Positions 43,254-52,771 are shown, counted from the first letter of the stretch. The stretch: DNA of 64,000 nt from Saccharothrix espanaensis DSM 44229 (GCF_000328705.1 NC_019673.1:4526001-4590000); one strand, 5' to 3'. A program made the numbers and translations. The notes: generated by a model from the letters alone, not told the origin.

Positions 43254-44077
43254 TCGGCGCGTCGGCGGCGCGCGGTCCACAGGCCGAGGCCGGCGAGCAC
43301 GGCGATCACCGCGATGCCGACGACGAGTCCGGTGGTGCCGCCGGGGGTCGGGCTCTGGTCGGCGACGGGGGTGGTGCCGGCCGTGGTCGCGCCGCCGGTC
43401 GGTCGGTCCGACGCGGTCGTGGACGTGCCCGCGGTCGTCGAGGTGGTGCCGGCCGTGGTGCTCGCTGTGGTGGTGGCGGGGTCGCCGGTGGTCGTGGTCG
43501 GCGGGCCCGGCTGTGCCGGTGGGGGTGGCTGGGCCGGTTGGCCGGGTTGTGCGGGCTGCCCCGGTGGGGCGGGGGTGCCGGGCTGGGCCGGGCGTGGTTC
43601 CGGCTGGGGCGCGGGCGGTTCGGGGCGGGCGGGTGCGGGTGGTGCGATGCCGGGCCGGCCGCCCGCGCCGAACGCCCAGCCCTCGACGCCGCCGGGCGCG
43701 GGGTCGTGGGCGGCCGCGCCGGTGTCGCTGTACCCCCACGAGCCGCCCGGCTCGCCGCGCCAGTACGACCAGTAGGCGTCGGTGGGCGCGGGGTTCACGC
43801 ACGGGTCGGACGTGGGCACGTTGTCGATCCGGCAGACGAACCCGGCGGACCGGCTCGCGAACTGGTAGCCGAACCCGGCCGCGCCCAGGGCCGCCAGGCC
43901 GCTGGCCGGGTCGCCGGGGGCGCAGCCGGTGCGCACCCCGCCGCCGAGCGCGCGGAAGTCGACGACCACGGTCACGCCGGAGCAGTCGGCGGCCGCCGCC
44001 GGGGCGGGCAGTGCCACGCCCAGTACGGCGAGCACGGCGGCGGCGGACAGGGCGGCGATCCTGGTGGCGGTCCTCAC
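43250..44077 (-). CDS. Membrane-anchored surface protein, transcobalamin beta-domain-like (DUF4430-like)
   Basis: 275 residues: signal peptide (1-29), a small folded domain (about 30-140) beginning DCSGVTVVVDFRALGGG and containing FVCRIDNVPTSDPC and TDAYWSYWRGEPGGSWGYSDTG, a long Pro/Gln then Thr/Ala/Ser linker (about 145-235), and a C-terminal helix with a basic tail (GLVVGIAVIAVLAGLGLW...RRRR). The folded part resembles the DUF4430/transcobalamin-like beta domain. With the alpha-barrel protein encoded upstream it could clamp corrinoid outside the membrane. That pairing is inferred from domain resemblance and operon context. Confidence 0.7.
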   Translation of the reverse strand: MRTATRIAALSAAAVLAVLGVALPAPAAAADCSGVTVVVDFRALGGGVRTGCAPGDPASGLAALGAAGFGYQFASRSAGFVCRIDNVPTSDPCVNPAPTDAYWSYWRGEPGGSWGYSDTGAAAHDPAPGGVEGWAFGAGGRPGIAPPAPARPEPPAPQPEPRPAQPGTPAPPGQPAQPGQPAQPPPPAQPGPPTTTTGDPATTTASTTAGTTSTTAGTSTTASDRPTGGATTAGTTPVADQSPTPGGTTGLVVGIAVIAVLAGLGLWTARRRRAE

Positions 44078-44099
44078 GACGTGGACCGGGTCGCGCCGG

Positions 44100-45419
44100 T
44101 CACCGCCGCACCGCCGCGGCCCGCCGGCGCGCCACGACCAGCGCGAGCCCGCCGGTCAGGACGAGCAGCGCGCCCAGCAGCACCGCCGGGCCGGCCTCGA
44201 CGCCGGTGCGGGCCAGGGTGCCCGAGCCGGTCACGACGAACCCGGCGGCCGGCGTGGTCGTCGTCGTGGTCGTCGTGGTGGTGGTGTCCTCGACGGGCGG
44301 GGCGGTCGTGGTCGTCGTGGTGGGTTCGGTGGTGGTCGTCGTGGGCTCGGCGCACTCCAGGACGGGCGCGGCGGGCTTGTCACCGGCCGAGGAGATCTCG
44401 GCGAGTCCGGTGCCGACCAGGCCGAGCACGGCCTGGCTCGTGACGCGGACCGCGATGGCGGGGTTGAAACCCTTGGCGTCCAAGGCGATCGCGCCCGCTG
44501 CGGGGTCACCGCAGCCGACCTGGAGACCGGCCAGGTAGCCGGCGGCCTTGTCGGCGGCGGCCGTGCGCCCGCCGACCCGCAGCGCCTGCGCGGCCAGCCC
44601 GGTGCTGTTGGCGTTGGAGGCCGCACCCGGGCCGCCTTGGGCGTCGTCGCCGAAGCCGCCGTCGGCGGGGTCCTGCCGCTTGACGAGCCAGTCCAAGCCC
44701 TTGGCCGCGGCGGCGATCGCGGTGTCGGTGACGGTGTCGCCGGCGGTGTCGGTGTTGCCGGCGGCGAGCAGCGCCTGCACGGCCATGCCGGTGGCGTCGG
44801 CCTGCGCGGTGCAGGTGGGCTTGCCGATGTCGAGCGGGAACCCGCCGTCCGGGCACGCGGTGCCGGCCAGGAAGGTCACCGCGTTCGCCGGGGCGTCACC
44901 GTGCCGGGCGAGCGTGATCACCGCGAGCGACTGGGTGAAGGTGTTGCTGTAGTCGCCCCACTGGGACTGGTCGGCGAACCGGCCCGACGCGGTCCGCAGC
45001 GCGGTGAGCCCGGCGATCAGGTCGACGCCGCCGACGCTGGTCGGGTCGCCGCCCTGGGCGAGCACGGCCAGGGCGAGCTTCGCGTGCGCCCCGGCGTACT
45101 TCGAGGCGGACGGGTCGGTGGTGTAGGCGGCCACGTTCGCGGGCGCGGTCAGCCAGGACAACGCCTTGCCGGCGCCGGCCTGCGCGACGCCGGCCGCGTC
45201 GAAGGCCAGCAGGGCGTCGATGGTCAGCCCGTGGTCGGGGTAGGCGACGCCGTTGAACTCGGTCTCCATCCGCTCGCCGGCCACGAGCCGGCCCGACAGC
45301 CAGCCCGCGGCGGCTTCGGCCGGTGACTTCGTGGTGACCGGCGCGGCCTGCGCGGCGGGGGCCGCGACGAGCGCGGACAGCGCGACGGCGACTGCGACGG
45401 CGGTCCTTCTCAACGGCAT
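44100..45419 (-). CDS. Wall-associated alpha/alpha-barrel protein, transcobalamin alpha-domain-like
   Basis: 439 residues: signal peptide (1-25, AAPAAQA), then a prenyltransferase/squalene-cyclase-type alpha/alpha-barrel (about 30-330) with repeats such as LTIDALLAFDAAG, TGMAVQALLAAG and STGLAAQALRVGG. A Thr-rich wall-spanning linker (about 365-390) and a C-terminal helix with basic tail (LLGALLVLTGGLALVVARRR) follow. Human transcobalamin and intrinsic factor use the same barrel to bind B12. It is the first gene after a cobalamin riboswitch, ahead of a DUF4430-like protein and an ECF transporter, so corrinoid capture at the cell surface is the likely role. GGAAAGG precedes the ATG. Confidence 0.8.
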   Translation of the reverse strand: MPLRRTAVAVAVALSALVAAPAAQAAPVTTKSPAEAAAGWLSGRLVAGERMETEFNGVAYPDHGLTIDALLAFDAAGVAQAGAGKALSWLTAPANVAAYTTDPSASKYAGAHAKLALAVLAQGGDPTSVGGVDLIAGLTALRTASGRFADQSQWGDYSNTFTQSLAVITLARHGDAPANAVTFLAGTACPDGGFPLDIGKPTCTAQADATGMAVQALLAAGNTDTAGDTVTDTAIAAAAKGLDWLVKRQDPADGGFGDDAQGGPGAASNANSTGLAAQALRVGGRTAAADKAAGYLAGLQVGCGDPAAGAIALDAKGFNPAIAVRVTSQAVLGLVGTGLAEISSAGDKPAAPVLECAEPTTTTTEPTTTTTTAPPVEDTTTTTTTTTTTPAAGFVVTGSGTLARTGVEAGPAVLLGALLVLTGGLALVVARRRAAAVRR

Positions 45420-45489
45420 GGCCGGCCTTTCCAGCGGTCGGGGCGCGCGCGGCGGACCCCGGACAGCCGTGACCGACCTCCCCAGGCTC

Positions 45490-45655
45490 CGACCCGGTGA
45501 CCTCGACGGGTGTCGGGAGCTTCACGCGCACGCAGGGTGGTCGGGCTCGCCCCGATGAGGGGGCCTACCGTTGCGGGTCAGCGCCGGATTTCGACCGGCT
45601 TCCCCCGATGCGGGCGCGATTGCCGATCGTCGCCTCACCCGGCCTGACGTGTCAA
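45490..45655 (-). ncRNA. Cobalamin riboswitch
   Basis: Read on the minus strand, the element has GGGGGAAGCCGGTCGAAATC, then CCGGCGCTGACCCGCAACGG, then GGCGAGCCCGACCACCC. This is the conserved core of actinomycete B12 riboswitches (GGGAA..GGTG..AATCC, CGCTG.CCCGCAACGGT, GAG..CGA.CACC). It lies 70 nt before the start of the transcobalamin-like gene and would repress the operon when adenosylcobalamin is plentiful. Boundaries are approximate. Confidence 0.85.
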
Positions 45656-45733
45656 TCCGCCTGTGGCGCGATGCTGCTCACCCGTACGTACGGTTACCGT
45701 CGATCAGATCAACCGGGGGAAGAGGGGTGTGGA

Positions 45734-46996
45734 ATGGCGACTATGGCGTCCGTGCGCGACGGCTTGGTGGCGTGGGTCGCACGGCGTTCGGTCACGCGGT
45801 GGCTCATGGGCAGGATCGGTTCGCGCGCGTTGTCGCTGCTCCCGGACGGTGCGCTGGTCCCGTTGAAGCGGGACGGGCTCGTCCCGGCGGCCGAGTTGGA
45901 GCGGATGCGGGAGGCCGGCCCGATCCACCGGCTGCCGATGCCGTTCGGCGTGAAGGTGTGGTTGGTCACGGGCCAACCCGAGGCCAAAAAAGTGCTTTCC
46001 GACACAGATGCGTTCAGCAACGACTACGCGCGGCTGGGCGCGGCGGTCGGCATCGAGCAGACGCCGGGCGGCCTCGGGTTCGCCGACCCGCCCGACCACA
46101 CCCGGCTGCGCAAGCTGCTCACGCCCGAGTTCACCATGCGCCGGCTGTCCCGGCTGGTGCCCCGCATCGACGAGATCGTCACCGAGCGGCTGGACGCGAT
46201 GGCCGCCGCGGACGGGCCGGTGGACCTGGTCCGGGAGTTCGCGCTGCCGATCCCGTCGCTGACGATCTGCGAGCTGCTCGGCGTGCCCTACGCCGACCGC
46301 GACCGGTTCCAGGAGCTGGCGGCGGCCCGGTTCGACCTGTTCGGCGGCGCGAACTCGGCGCTGGGCGCGATCTCCGAGTCGCTGAAGTACATGGAGCAGA
46401 TCGTCCGCCGGGAACGCCGCGAGCCCGGTGAGGGCCTGCTCGGCATGATCATCCGCGAGCACGGCGACGAGGTCACCGACGAGGAGCTGGCGGGCCTGGC
46501 CGACGGCGTGCTCACCGGCGGGTTCGACACCACCGCGAGCATGCTGGCGCTGGGCGCGATCGTGCTGATGAGCGACCCGGCCGCGCGGGCCGCGGTGAAG
46601 GACGACGACCGGGCCGTGGCCCCGGTGGTGGAGGAGCTGCTGCGGCACCTGAGCGTGGTGCAGGTGGCGTTCCCCCGGTTCGCCAAGCGCGACCTGGTGA
46701 TCGCCGACACCGAGATCGGCGAGGGCGACGTGGTGGTGGTCTCGCTGGCCGCCGCCAACCGCGAGGGGCTCGACCGGCTGGAGTTCGACGCGGCCCGCAA
46801 GGTCTCGGCGCACCTGGCGTTCGGCTACGGGGCGCACCGCTGCGTCGGCGCGGAGCTGGCCCGGATGGAGCTGCGCGCCGCCTACCCCGCGCTGCTGCGC
46901 CGGTTCCCGGACCTGCGCTTCGCCGAGGACCGCCCGTCGTTCCGCGCGGCGTCCATCGTGCACGGCGTGGACACCCTCATGGTCCACACCCGCTGA
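45734..46996 (+). CDS. Cytochrome P450
   Basis: 420 residues, complete bacterial class I P450. The I-helix reads GGFDTTASMLALG (oxygen-activating Thr), the heme loop is FGYGAHRCVGAELARMEL with ligand Cys370, and the ERR-triad ExxR appears as VVEELLRHLSVVQ, in the common bacterial form where the Arg is in the ELLR position. The first 40 residues (VARRSVTRWLMGRIGSRAL) are basic. It needs separate ferredoxin partners, none of which is nearby. The ATG follows GGGGGAAGAGGGG. It stands as a single gene between the cobalamin operon (divergent) and a BtuF-like gene; the substrate is unknown. Confidence 0.93.
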   Translation: MATMASVRDGLVAWVARRSVTRWLMGRIGSRALSLLPDGALVPLKRDGLVPAAELERMREAGPIHRLPMPFGVKVWLVTGQPEAKKVLSDTDAFSNDYARLGAAVGIEQTPGGLGFADPPDHTRLRKLLTPEFTMRRLSRLVPRIDEIVTERLDAMAAADGPVDLVREFALPIPSLTICELLGVPYADRDRFQELAAARFDLFGGANSALGAISESLKYMEQIVRRERREPGEGLLGMIIREHGDEVTDEELAGLADGVLTGGFDTTASMLALGAIVLMSDPAARAAVKDDDRAVAPVVEELLRHLSVVQVAFPRFAKRDLVIADTEIGEGDVVVVSLAAANREGLDRLEFDAARKVSAHLAFGYGAHRCVGAELARMELRAAYPALLRRFPDLRFAEDRPSFRAASIVHGVDTLMVHTR

Positions 46997-47005
46997 CCGC
47001 CCGGG

Positions 47006-47035
47006 AGGCGGCCCGTCGTTCGCGGCGGGCCGCCT
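47006..47035. terminator. Bidirectional hairpin terminator
   Basis: AGGCGGCCCG and its exact complement form a 10-bp stem with a 10-base loop, ending in CTTT, between the P450 gene and the convergent BtuF-like gene. Confidence 0.75.
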
Positions 47036-47041
47036 TTCGCG

Positions 47042-47944
47042 TCACCGCACCCGGCGGGCCTGCGAGCGGTCGACGGGCGCGCCGACCGACACGCCGTGCA
47101 GCACGTGCGCCAGCACCTCCGCGCCGCGCACCACACGCGGGCCGGGCCGGTTGAAGTACGACGGACCGTCGAGCACCCACGTCGGCGCGCCCAGCTCCGC
47201 CCACCCCGGCCGCGAGGTCAGCACGGTCAGCTCCGCCTCGGTGCGGTCCGGCGGGAACCCGCACGGCAGCACCAGCACCACGTCCGGCCGGGCGTCGAGG
47301 ACGGCCCGCCAGTCCACCGCCGAGGTGTGCTCGCCGGGCGCGGCCAGCAGCGGCTCGCCGCCGGCGCACGCGATCTGCTCGGGCACCCAGTGCCCGGCCG
47401 GCCACACCGGGTCCAGCCACTCGATCGCCACCACCCGGGGCCGGGGCCGCCCGGCCACCGCCGCGCCCACCGCCGCCCACCGCTCCCGCAGCGCCGCCTC
47501 GCGCCGGGCCGCGACCGCCGGCACGCCCAGCACCTCGCCGACCCGGCGCAGGCAGTCCAGCACCTCGTCCACGGTGGACGGTTCCAGGCTGAGCACCCGG
47601 GGCCCGGCGTCGAGCACCCGGACCGCCTCGGACACCCGCCGGTAGGACACCGCGCACACCTCGCACAGGTCCTGGGTCAGCACCAGGTCGGGCGCGAGCC
47701 GCGCGAGCAGCGCCTCGTCCAGCCCGTAGAGCGAGGAGCCCCGGTGCGCCGGCCCGCCGCGCACCGCCGCCGAGATCTCCCGGCTGCCCATCCGGTCCTG
47801 GTCGATCCCGGTCGAGGTGACCACCGGCACCGACGCCACCGACGCCGGCCAGTCGCACTCGTGGGTCCGGCCGACCAGCGCGTCGGCGAACCCCAGTTCG
47901 GCGACCAGGTCGGTGGCGGCGGGCAGCAGGGAGACGATCCGCAT
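47042..47944 (-). CDS. BtuF-like cobalamin-binding protein without signal peptide
   Basis: 300 residues of the BtuF/FecB periplasmic-binding fold. It opens directly with [18 protein letters not shown], the first strand of the mature fold, and contains [42 protein letters not shown] and [17 protein letters not shown]. There is no signal peptide or lipobox, so it should be cytosolic unless the start is misplaced; GAGGATGGGG just upstream supports this ATG. No permease or ATPase gene is adjacent. It lies about 1.6 kb from the cobalamin riboswitch operon. Such cytosolic forms occur in other actinomycetes; the role is uncertain. Confidence 0.8.
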   Translation of the reverse strand: MRIVSLLPAATDLVAELGFADALVGRTHECDWPASVASVPVVTSTGIDQDRMGSREISAAVRGGPAHRGSSLYGLDEALLARLAPDLVLTQDLCEVCAVSYRRVSEAVRVLDAGPRVLSLEPSTVDEVLDCLRRVGEVLGVPAVAARREAALRERWAAVGAAVAGRPRPRVVAIEWLDPVWPAGHWVPEQIACAGGEPLLAAPGEHTSAVDWRAVLDARPDVVLVLPCGFPPDRTEAELTVLTSRPGWAELGAPTWVLDGPSYFNRPGPRVVRGAEVLAHVLHGVSVGAPVDRSQARRVR

Positions 47945-48032
47945 GACCCCATCCTCGACCATGAAGCAGAGCTTAACGCAGGTGAACAAGCCTTCACTGT
48001 TCTTAACATGATTCGTGGGGCACGGTGGAGCC

Positions 48033-48983
48033 GTGCTGAACCGTTCCGTGGTGCGGATGGGACTGCTGGCCCTGCTGTGGGGGTCGGTGTTCCTGTGGAT
48101 CGAACTCGCCCTCACCGGCCTGACCCCGGTCCAGATCACCGTGATCCGCTGCGCGCTGGGCACCGCCGTGCTGCTCGTGCTCGCCGGGTTCGGCCGCCAG
48201 AAGCTGCCGCGCGACCAGGCGACCTGGGGGCACCTGGTCGTCGCGGCGCTGTTCTGCAACGCCCTGCCGTTCGTGCTGTTCGGCATCGGCCAGCAGACCG
48301 TGGACTCCGGCGTCGCCGGCGTCCTCAACGCCACCACCCCGCTGTGGTCGGTGCTCATCGGACTGGCCCTGCGCACCGAGCCCCGGCTCACCCCGGCCCG
48401 GGTCGGCGGCCTGGTCCTCGGCTTCGCCGGGGTCGTGCTGATCTTCGCGCCCTGGCAGCGGGACGGCCTGGCGAGCTGGGGCGCGCTCGCCCTGCTCGGC
48501 GCGGCCGCCAGCTACGCCGTCGCGTTCACCTACATGGGGCGCACGCTGGTCGGCCGGGCCGGGCCGATGGCGATCTCGGCCGGCCAAATGGCGGCCGCCA
48601 CCGGCCTGAGCGCGCTCGGCCTGCCGCTGTCCGGGCCCGCCCACCCCAACGCCACCGCGCTGGTCGCCGTCGTGATCCTCGGCGTGTTCGGCACCGGGTT
48701 CACCTTCGTGCTCAACTACCGGATCATCGAGGAGGAGGGCGCCACCAGCGCGGCCACCGTCGGCTACCTGCTGCCCGTCGTGTCGGTCGGCCTCGGCGCG
48801 CTCGTGCTCGGCGAGCCGCTCACGCCCCGGATCGTGGCCGGCATGGCGGTGGTGCTGCTCGGCGTCGCCCTGACCCGGTCGGCCGCCGCCAAGCCGCCAC
48901 AAGAAGGGTCCGCTCCGCGCCCGTCGCCGGTTTTGCCCACTGAGCGTGACCAGCCCGGCGGCCATTCGACCGAACCCCGTTGA
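48033..48983 (+). CDS. EamA/DMT-family transporter
   Basis: 316 residues with ten predicted membrane helices in two EamA repeats. Typical motifs are [22 protein letters not shown] at the start, [10 protein letters not shown] with the conserved Pro-Leu-Trp, and [19 protein letters not shown] in the second repeat. These exporters move amino acids or metabolites. GTG at 48033 is preceded by GGTGGAG and gives a natural start; an in-frame GTG at 48015 is the alternative. It is divergent from the BtuF-like gene, sharing a roughly 90-bp AT-rich promoter region. Confidence 0.88.
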   Translation: MLNRSVVRMGLLALLWGSVFLWIELALTGLTPVQITVIRCALGTAVLLVLAGFGRQKLPRDQATWGHLVVAALFCNALPFVLFGIGQQTVDSGVAGVLNATTPLWSVLIGLALRTEPRLTPARVGGLVLGFAGVVLIFAPWQRDGLASWGALALLGAAASYAVAFTYMGRTLVGRAGPMAISAGQMAAATGLSALGLPLSGPAHPNATALVAVVILGVFGTGFTFVLNYRIIEEEGATSAATVGYLLPVVSVGLGALVLGEPLTPRIVAGMAVVLLGVALTRSAAAKPPQEGSAPRPSPVLPTERDQPGGHSTEPR

Positions 48984-49097
48984 CCATGGCATAACTGCTG
49001 GTCAGGCTGCTGTGTTGCGGCTCGTTCGAGTGCCTGTCCGCCCCGTCAACCCTGCGTCGGGGCGCGCTCGGGCGAGCCTCGCCGAAGGAGCCGGACC

Positions 49098-50276
49098 GTG
49101 CGTCCTCCCCTCACGTCCCTCGCCGTGCTCGCCGCCGTCGCCACGACGGCCGGCCTCACCGCGGGCGTCGCCTCCGCAGCACCGCACCAGGCGCCGATCG
49201 TCAGCCCGGCGGCCACCGCGACCGCCACCCCCATCCCCGGCAGCTACATCGTCACCCTGAACCGGCAGTCCCGCAGCGCCACCGCCGCGGCCGCCGCGGC
49301 CGGCGTCACCCCGACCCGCGTGTACGACTCCGCGTTCACCGGGTTCGCCGCCACCCTCACCCCGAACCAACTGCGCAAGCTCAGCCGCGACCCGGCCGTG
49401 CGGCTCATCGAGCAGGACCTGCTCGTCACCGACGCCCTCGACACCACCCAGCCCAGCCCGCCGTCGTGGGGCATCGACCGCGTCGACCAGAAGAACCTGC
49501 CCTTGTCTGCCAGCTACACCTACACCGCCACCGGCGCGGGCGTGCACGCCTACATCATCGACACCGGCATCACGCCCAGCCACCCCGACTACGGCGGCCG
49601 CGCCACGTTCGACCACAACGCCATCGACACCAACAACACCGACTGCCAGGGTCACGGCACGCACGTCGCCGGCACCATCGGCTCCCAGACCTACGGCGTG
49701 GCCAAGGGCGTCCGGCTGCACGGCGTGAAGATGATGAACTGCGCCGGCAGCACCACCACCAGCGCCGCGATCGGCGCGGTCGACTGGGTCACCCGCAACG
49801 CCCAGAAACCCGCCGTGGCCAACACCTCCTGGAACTACCCGGCCACCGCGAGCCTGGAGACCGCGATCCGGAACATGATCGCCTCCGGGGTCTTCCTGGC
49901 CACCTCGGCGGGCAACACCGGCGGCAACTCCTGCGACCGGCTGCCCCGCAAGGTGGAGACCGCGAGCGTGGTGGCCTCCACGGAACGCACCGACGCCCGC
50001 TCGTCGTTCTCCAGCACCGGGTCCTGCGTCGACCTCTACGCGCCCGGCAGCGCGATCATCTCCACCCTGCGCACCGGGGCCACCGGCTCCATGAGCGGCA
50101 CCTCCATGGCCACCCCGCACGTCGCCGGCGTCGCCGCGCTCTACAAGTCCCGCTACGGCGACCAGCCGTCGGCGACCGTGCACAACTGGCTCACCACCAA
50201 CGCCACGCCCAACGTGGTCAGCGGCGGCACGACCGGCGGCACGGTCAACCGCCTGCTGTTCACCGCCGGCCTGTGA
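49098..50276 (+). CDS. Secreted subtilisin-like serine protease (S8, proteinase K type)
   Basis: 392 residues: signal peptide (1-28, GVASAA), an I9-type inhibitor propeptide (about 45-110, GSYIVTLNRQS to VRLIEQD), and the catalytic domain (about 120-392). The triad is Asp155 (IIDTGI), His186 (GHGTHVAG) and Ser336 (GTSMATPH), with oxyanion Asn273 (SAGN). Four cysteines (183, 215, 279, 310) could form two disulfides, as in proteinase K relatives. GTG follows GAAGGAGCC. It is processed and secreted as a general extracellular protease; it could also act on secreted precursors such as lanthipeptide leaders, but that is only a possibility. Confidence 0.93.
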   Translation: MRPPLTSLAVLAAVATTAGLTAGVASAAPHQAPIVSPAATATATPIPGSYIVTLNRQSRSATAAAAAAGVTPTRVYDSAFTGFAATLTPNQLRKLSRDPAVRLIEQDLLVTDALDTTQPSPPSWGIDRVDQKNLPLSASYTYTATGAGVHAYIIDTGITPSHPDYGGRATFDHNAIDTNNTDCQGHGTHVAGTIGSQTYGVAKGVRLHGVKMMNCAGSTTTSAAIGAVDWVTRNAQKPAVANTSWNYPATASLETAIRNMIASGVFLATSAGNTGGNSCDRLPRKVETASVVASTERTDARSSFSSTGSCVDLYAPGSAIISTLRTGATGSMSGTSMATPHVAGVAALYKSRYGDQPSATVHNWLTTNATPNVVSGGTTGGTVNRLLFTAGL

Positions 50277-50280
50277 ACCT

Positions 50281-50314
50281 CCCCGGCGCGCGGGCTCGCT
50301 CCCGCGCGCCGGGG
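50281..50314 (+). terminator. Strong hairpin terminator after the subtilase gene
   Basis: CCCCGGCGCGCGGG and its exact complement form a 14-bp stem with a 6-base loop, starting 5 bp after the stop codon. Confidence 0.85.
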
Positions 50315-50390
50315 CACACCCAGCGCCGGACCCCGTGCGGGACAACGCGACCTGAGCGGGCTCTCAGCGGGAACGTGCCAGGATCGGCGC

Positions 50391-52685
50391 ATGGGGGAAC
50401 CACCACTCGTACTGCCGCTGGCCGATCCGGCGGCCGAACCCGACCTCGTCGGCGGCAAGGGCGCGTCGCTGGCCCGGCTCGTCCGGGCCGGCCTGCCGGT
50501 GCCCGACGGCTTCCACGTCACCACGCACGCCTACCGGCTCGCCGACGAGGGCCGGGAGATGCCGCCCGAGGTCGAGGCGGCGATCCTGGCCGCCCTGCCC
50601 GAGGGGCCGCTGGCCGTGCGCTCCTCGGCCACCGCCGAAGACCTGCCGGACCTGTCGTTCGCCGGCCAGCACGACACCTTCCTCGACGTGCGCGGCCCGG
50701 ACGTGGTCGACGCCGTGCGGCGCTGCTGGGCGTCGCTGCGGACCGACCGCGCCGTGCGGTACCGCGCCCGCAACGGCATCACCGAGACCGCCATGGCCGT
50801 CGTCGTGCAGCGCCTCGTGCCCGCCGACGCCGCCGGCGTCCTGTTCACCGCGAACCCGGTCACCGGCGCCCGGGACGAGACCGTCGTCAACGCCGCACCC
50901 GGCCTCGGCGAGGCCCTGGTCGGCGGCGAGGTGACCCCCGAGTCCCACGTCGTGCGCCAGGGCGTCGTGAGGTCGACGGGCGACCTGCTCGACGAGGCGC
51001 AGGTGCTCGAACTCGCCCGGCTCGGCGCGCGCATCCAGCGGCTGCACGGCGGCCCGGTCGACGTCGAGTGGGCGCGCCACGACGGCCGGTTCGCGATCCT
51101 GCAGGCCCGGCCGGTGACCGCCCTGCCCGAGGTCTGGAACGACAGCCTGCGCGGCGACTACCTGTGGACGTGCGCCAACCTCGGCGAAGCCGTGCCGAGC
51201 GTGATGACCCCGGCCACCTGGTCGATCGCCCAGGCCCTGGGCCAGCCGCCGATCGCCGGGCACCCCACGACCGGCAACATCGGCGGCCGGTTCTACCTCA
51301 ACATCAGCGCCGCCCTGGCCGTGGGCACCGCGCTCGGCCTCGGCCGGCTCATGCGCCGGCTCGCCGAGCACGTGTTCGGCCGCCTCCCGGAGGGCGTCGA
51401 GGTGCCCCGGCTCCCGCTGTCCCGGGTGGCGACGCTGCGCGCCGCGGTCGCCGCGATCGGCCCGTTCCTCAAGGAGAACCGCGACCACAAGCGGCGCATC
51501 GGCGGCCTGCTCGCCGCCGCGCCCGCCCGCGCCGAAGACCTGCGGGCCCGCATCGCCGCCACGGCGACGGCCGCCGACCTGCGCGCCCTCTGGACCTCGG
51601 ACGTGCGGCGCCTGCTGCACGACGAGATCCGGGTCTACGACGCCGGCGCGCGGATCGGCCTGGGCGCGAACGCGAAGCTGCGCCGCACCCTCGACCGCCT
51701 GGTGGGGGAGCGCGACGCCACCGCGCTGCTGACCGGCGCGCACGGCACGTCCGGCGAACTGGCCAGCCTCGGCCCGCTGCTCGCGCTGTCCCGGCTGCGC
51801 CGCGGCGAACTCGACCGCGAGAGCTACCTGCGCGACTGGGGCCACCGGTTCGCCGACGAGTTCGAGGTGTCGGTGCCCCGGCCCGCCGAGGACCCGACCT
51901 GGCTGGACCGCCGGCTCGCCGACACCGGCCCCGACCCGCACGACCTGCTGGCCGGGCAGGCCGCCGCCCGGGAGGGCGCCTGGCGGCGGCTGGTCGCGGG
52001 CCACCCCGCTCGGGCCGCCGCCCTGCGGCGCCGGCTGGCCGCGCTCGCCGAGTCCACCCGGGCCCGCGAACGCGCCCGCTCGGAGATGGTGCGCGGGTTC
52101 GCGGTGCTGCGCGCGTTCCTGGTCCGGGCCAGCGAGCTGACCGGCCACGACGCGTTCTTCTTGGCCCTGCCCGAAACCCTCGCGGTGCTGGCCGGCGACC
52201 CCGCGCCGGCCACCGCCATCCCGGCCCGCCGCGCCGCCCACCACCGCTACCGGGCCCTGCCGCGCTACCCGACGGTGATCCTCGGCCGCTTCGACCCGGA
52301 GTCGTGGGCCGCCGACCCGGACCGCCGCACCGACGTCCACGCGCCCTCGGCCGCACCGGCCGGCGACGGGGTGTCCGGCTTCCCCGGCTCGGCCGGCGTG
52401 GCCGAGGGCGTGGCCAGGGTGCTCGCGACCGTGGACGACGGCGACGCCCTGCGCCCCGGCGAGATCCTGGTGACGACGGTGACCAACATCGGCTGGACCC
52501 CGCTGTTCCCGCGCGTGGCGGCGGTGGTCACCGACATCGGCGCGCCGCTCTCGCACGCCGCGATCGTGGCCCGCGAACTCGGCATCCCGGCCGTCGTCGG
52601 CTGCGGCAACGCCACCACCCGCATCCGCACCGGCGACCGCATCCGCGTGGACGGCACCCGCGGCACCGTCACCACCCTGCCCTGA
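50391..52685 (+). CDS. PEP-synthase-like / rifampin phosphotransferase-like protein
   Basis: 764 residues with the three-part layout of rifampin phosphotransferase (RPH) and PEP synthase relatives. An ATP-grasp part (about 1-240) has LVGGKGASLARL, LAVRSSATAEDLPDLSFAGQHDTF and PVDVEWA. A central helical substrate domain (about 245-640) follows, and then a C-terminal swivelling His domain with LSHAAIVARELGIPAVVG, whose His722 would carry the phosphate. It may inactivate rifamycins with ATP or phosphorylate another substrate; the central domain decides this and I cannot read its specificity. It is somewhat shorter than characterised RPH (about 860). It stands alone. Confidence 0.8.
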   Translation: MGEPPLVLPLADPAAEPDLVGGKGASLARLVRAGLPVPDGFHVTTHAYRLADEGREMPPEVEAAILAALPEGPLAVRSSATAEDLPDLSFAGQHDTFLDVRGPDVVDAVRRCWASLRTDRAVRYRARNGITETAMAVVVQRLVPADAAGVLFTANPVTGARDETVVNAAPGLGEALVGGEVTPESHVVRQGVVRSTGDLLDEAQVLELARLGARIQRLHGGPVDVEWARHDGRFAILQARPVTALPEVWNDSLRGDYLWTCANLGEAVPSVMTPATWSIAQALGQPPIAGHPTTGNIGGRFYLNISAALAVGTALGLGRLMRRLAEHVFGRLPEGVEVPRLPLSRVATLRAAVAAIGPFLKENRDHKRRIGGLLAAAPARAEDLRARIAATATAADLRALWTSDVRRLLHDEIRVYDAGARIGLGANAKLRRTLDRLVGERDATALLTGAHGTSGELASLGPLLALSRLRRGELDRESYLRDWGHRFADEFEVSVPRPAEDPTWLDRRLADTGPDPHDLLAGQAAAREGAWRRLVAGHPARAAALRRRLAALAESTRARERARSEMVRGFAVLRAFLVRASELTGHDAFFLALPETLAVLAGDPAPATAIPARRAAHHRYRALPRYPTVILGRFDPESWAADPDRRTDVHAPSAAPAGDGVSGFPGSAGVAEGVARVLATVDDGDALRPGEILVTTVTNIGWTPLFPRVAAVVTDIGAPLSHAAIVARELGIPAVVGCGNATTRIRTGDRIRVDGTRGTVTTLP

Positions 52686-52759
52686 CCCGCACCCCGACCA
52701 CCCGCACCCCGACCACCCGCACCCCGACCACCCGCACCCCGACCACCCGCACCCCGGCC
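52685..52759 (+). repeat. 15-bp tandem repeat after the PEP-synthase-like gene
   Basis: Five copies of ACCCGCACCCCGACC begin right at the stop codon (52685, then every 15 bp); the last copy has one change (GGCC). It is non-coding in the annotated frames. Confidence 0.9.
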
Positions 52760-52771
52760 CGTCGTCACGAC

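Noticed and set aside
44240..44345. Simple GTC/GTG repeat on the plus strand as a non-coding microsatellite
   Set aside because: On the minus strand it encodes the Thr-rich wall linker of the transcobalamin-like protein.
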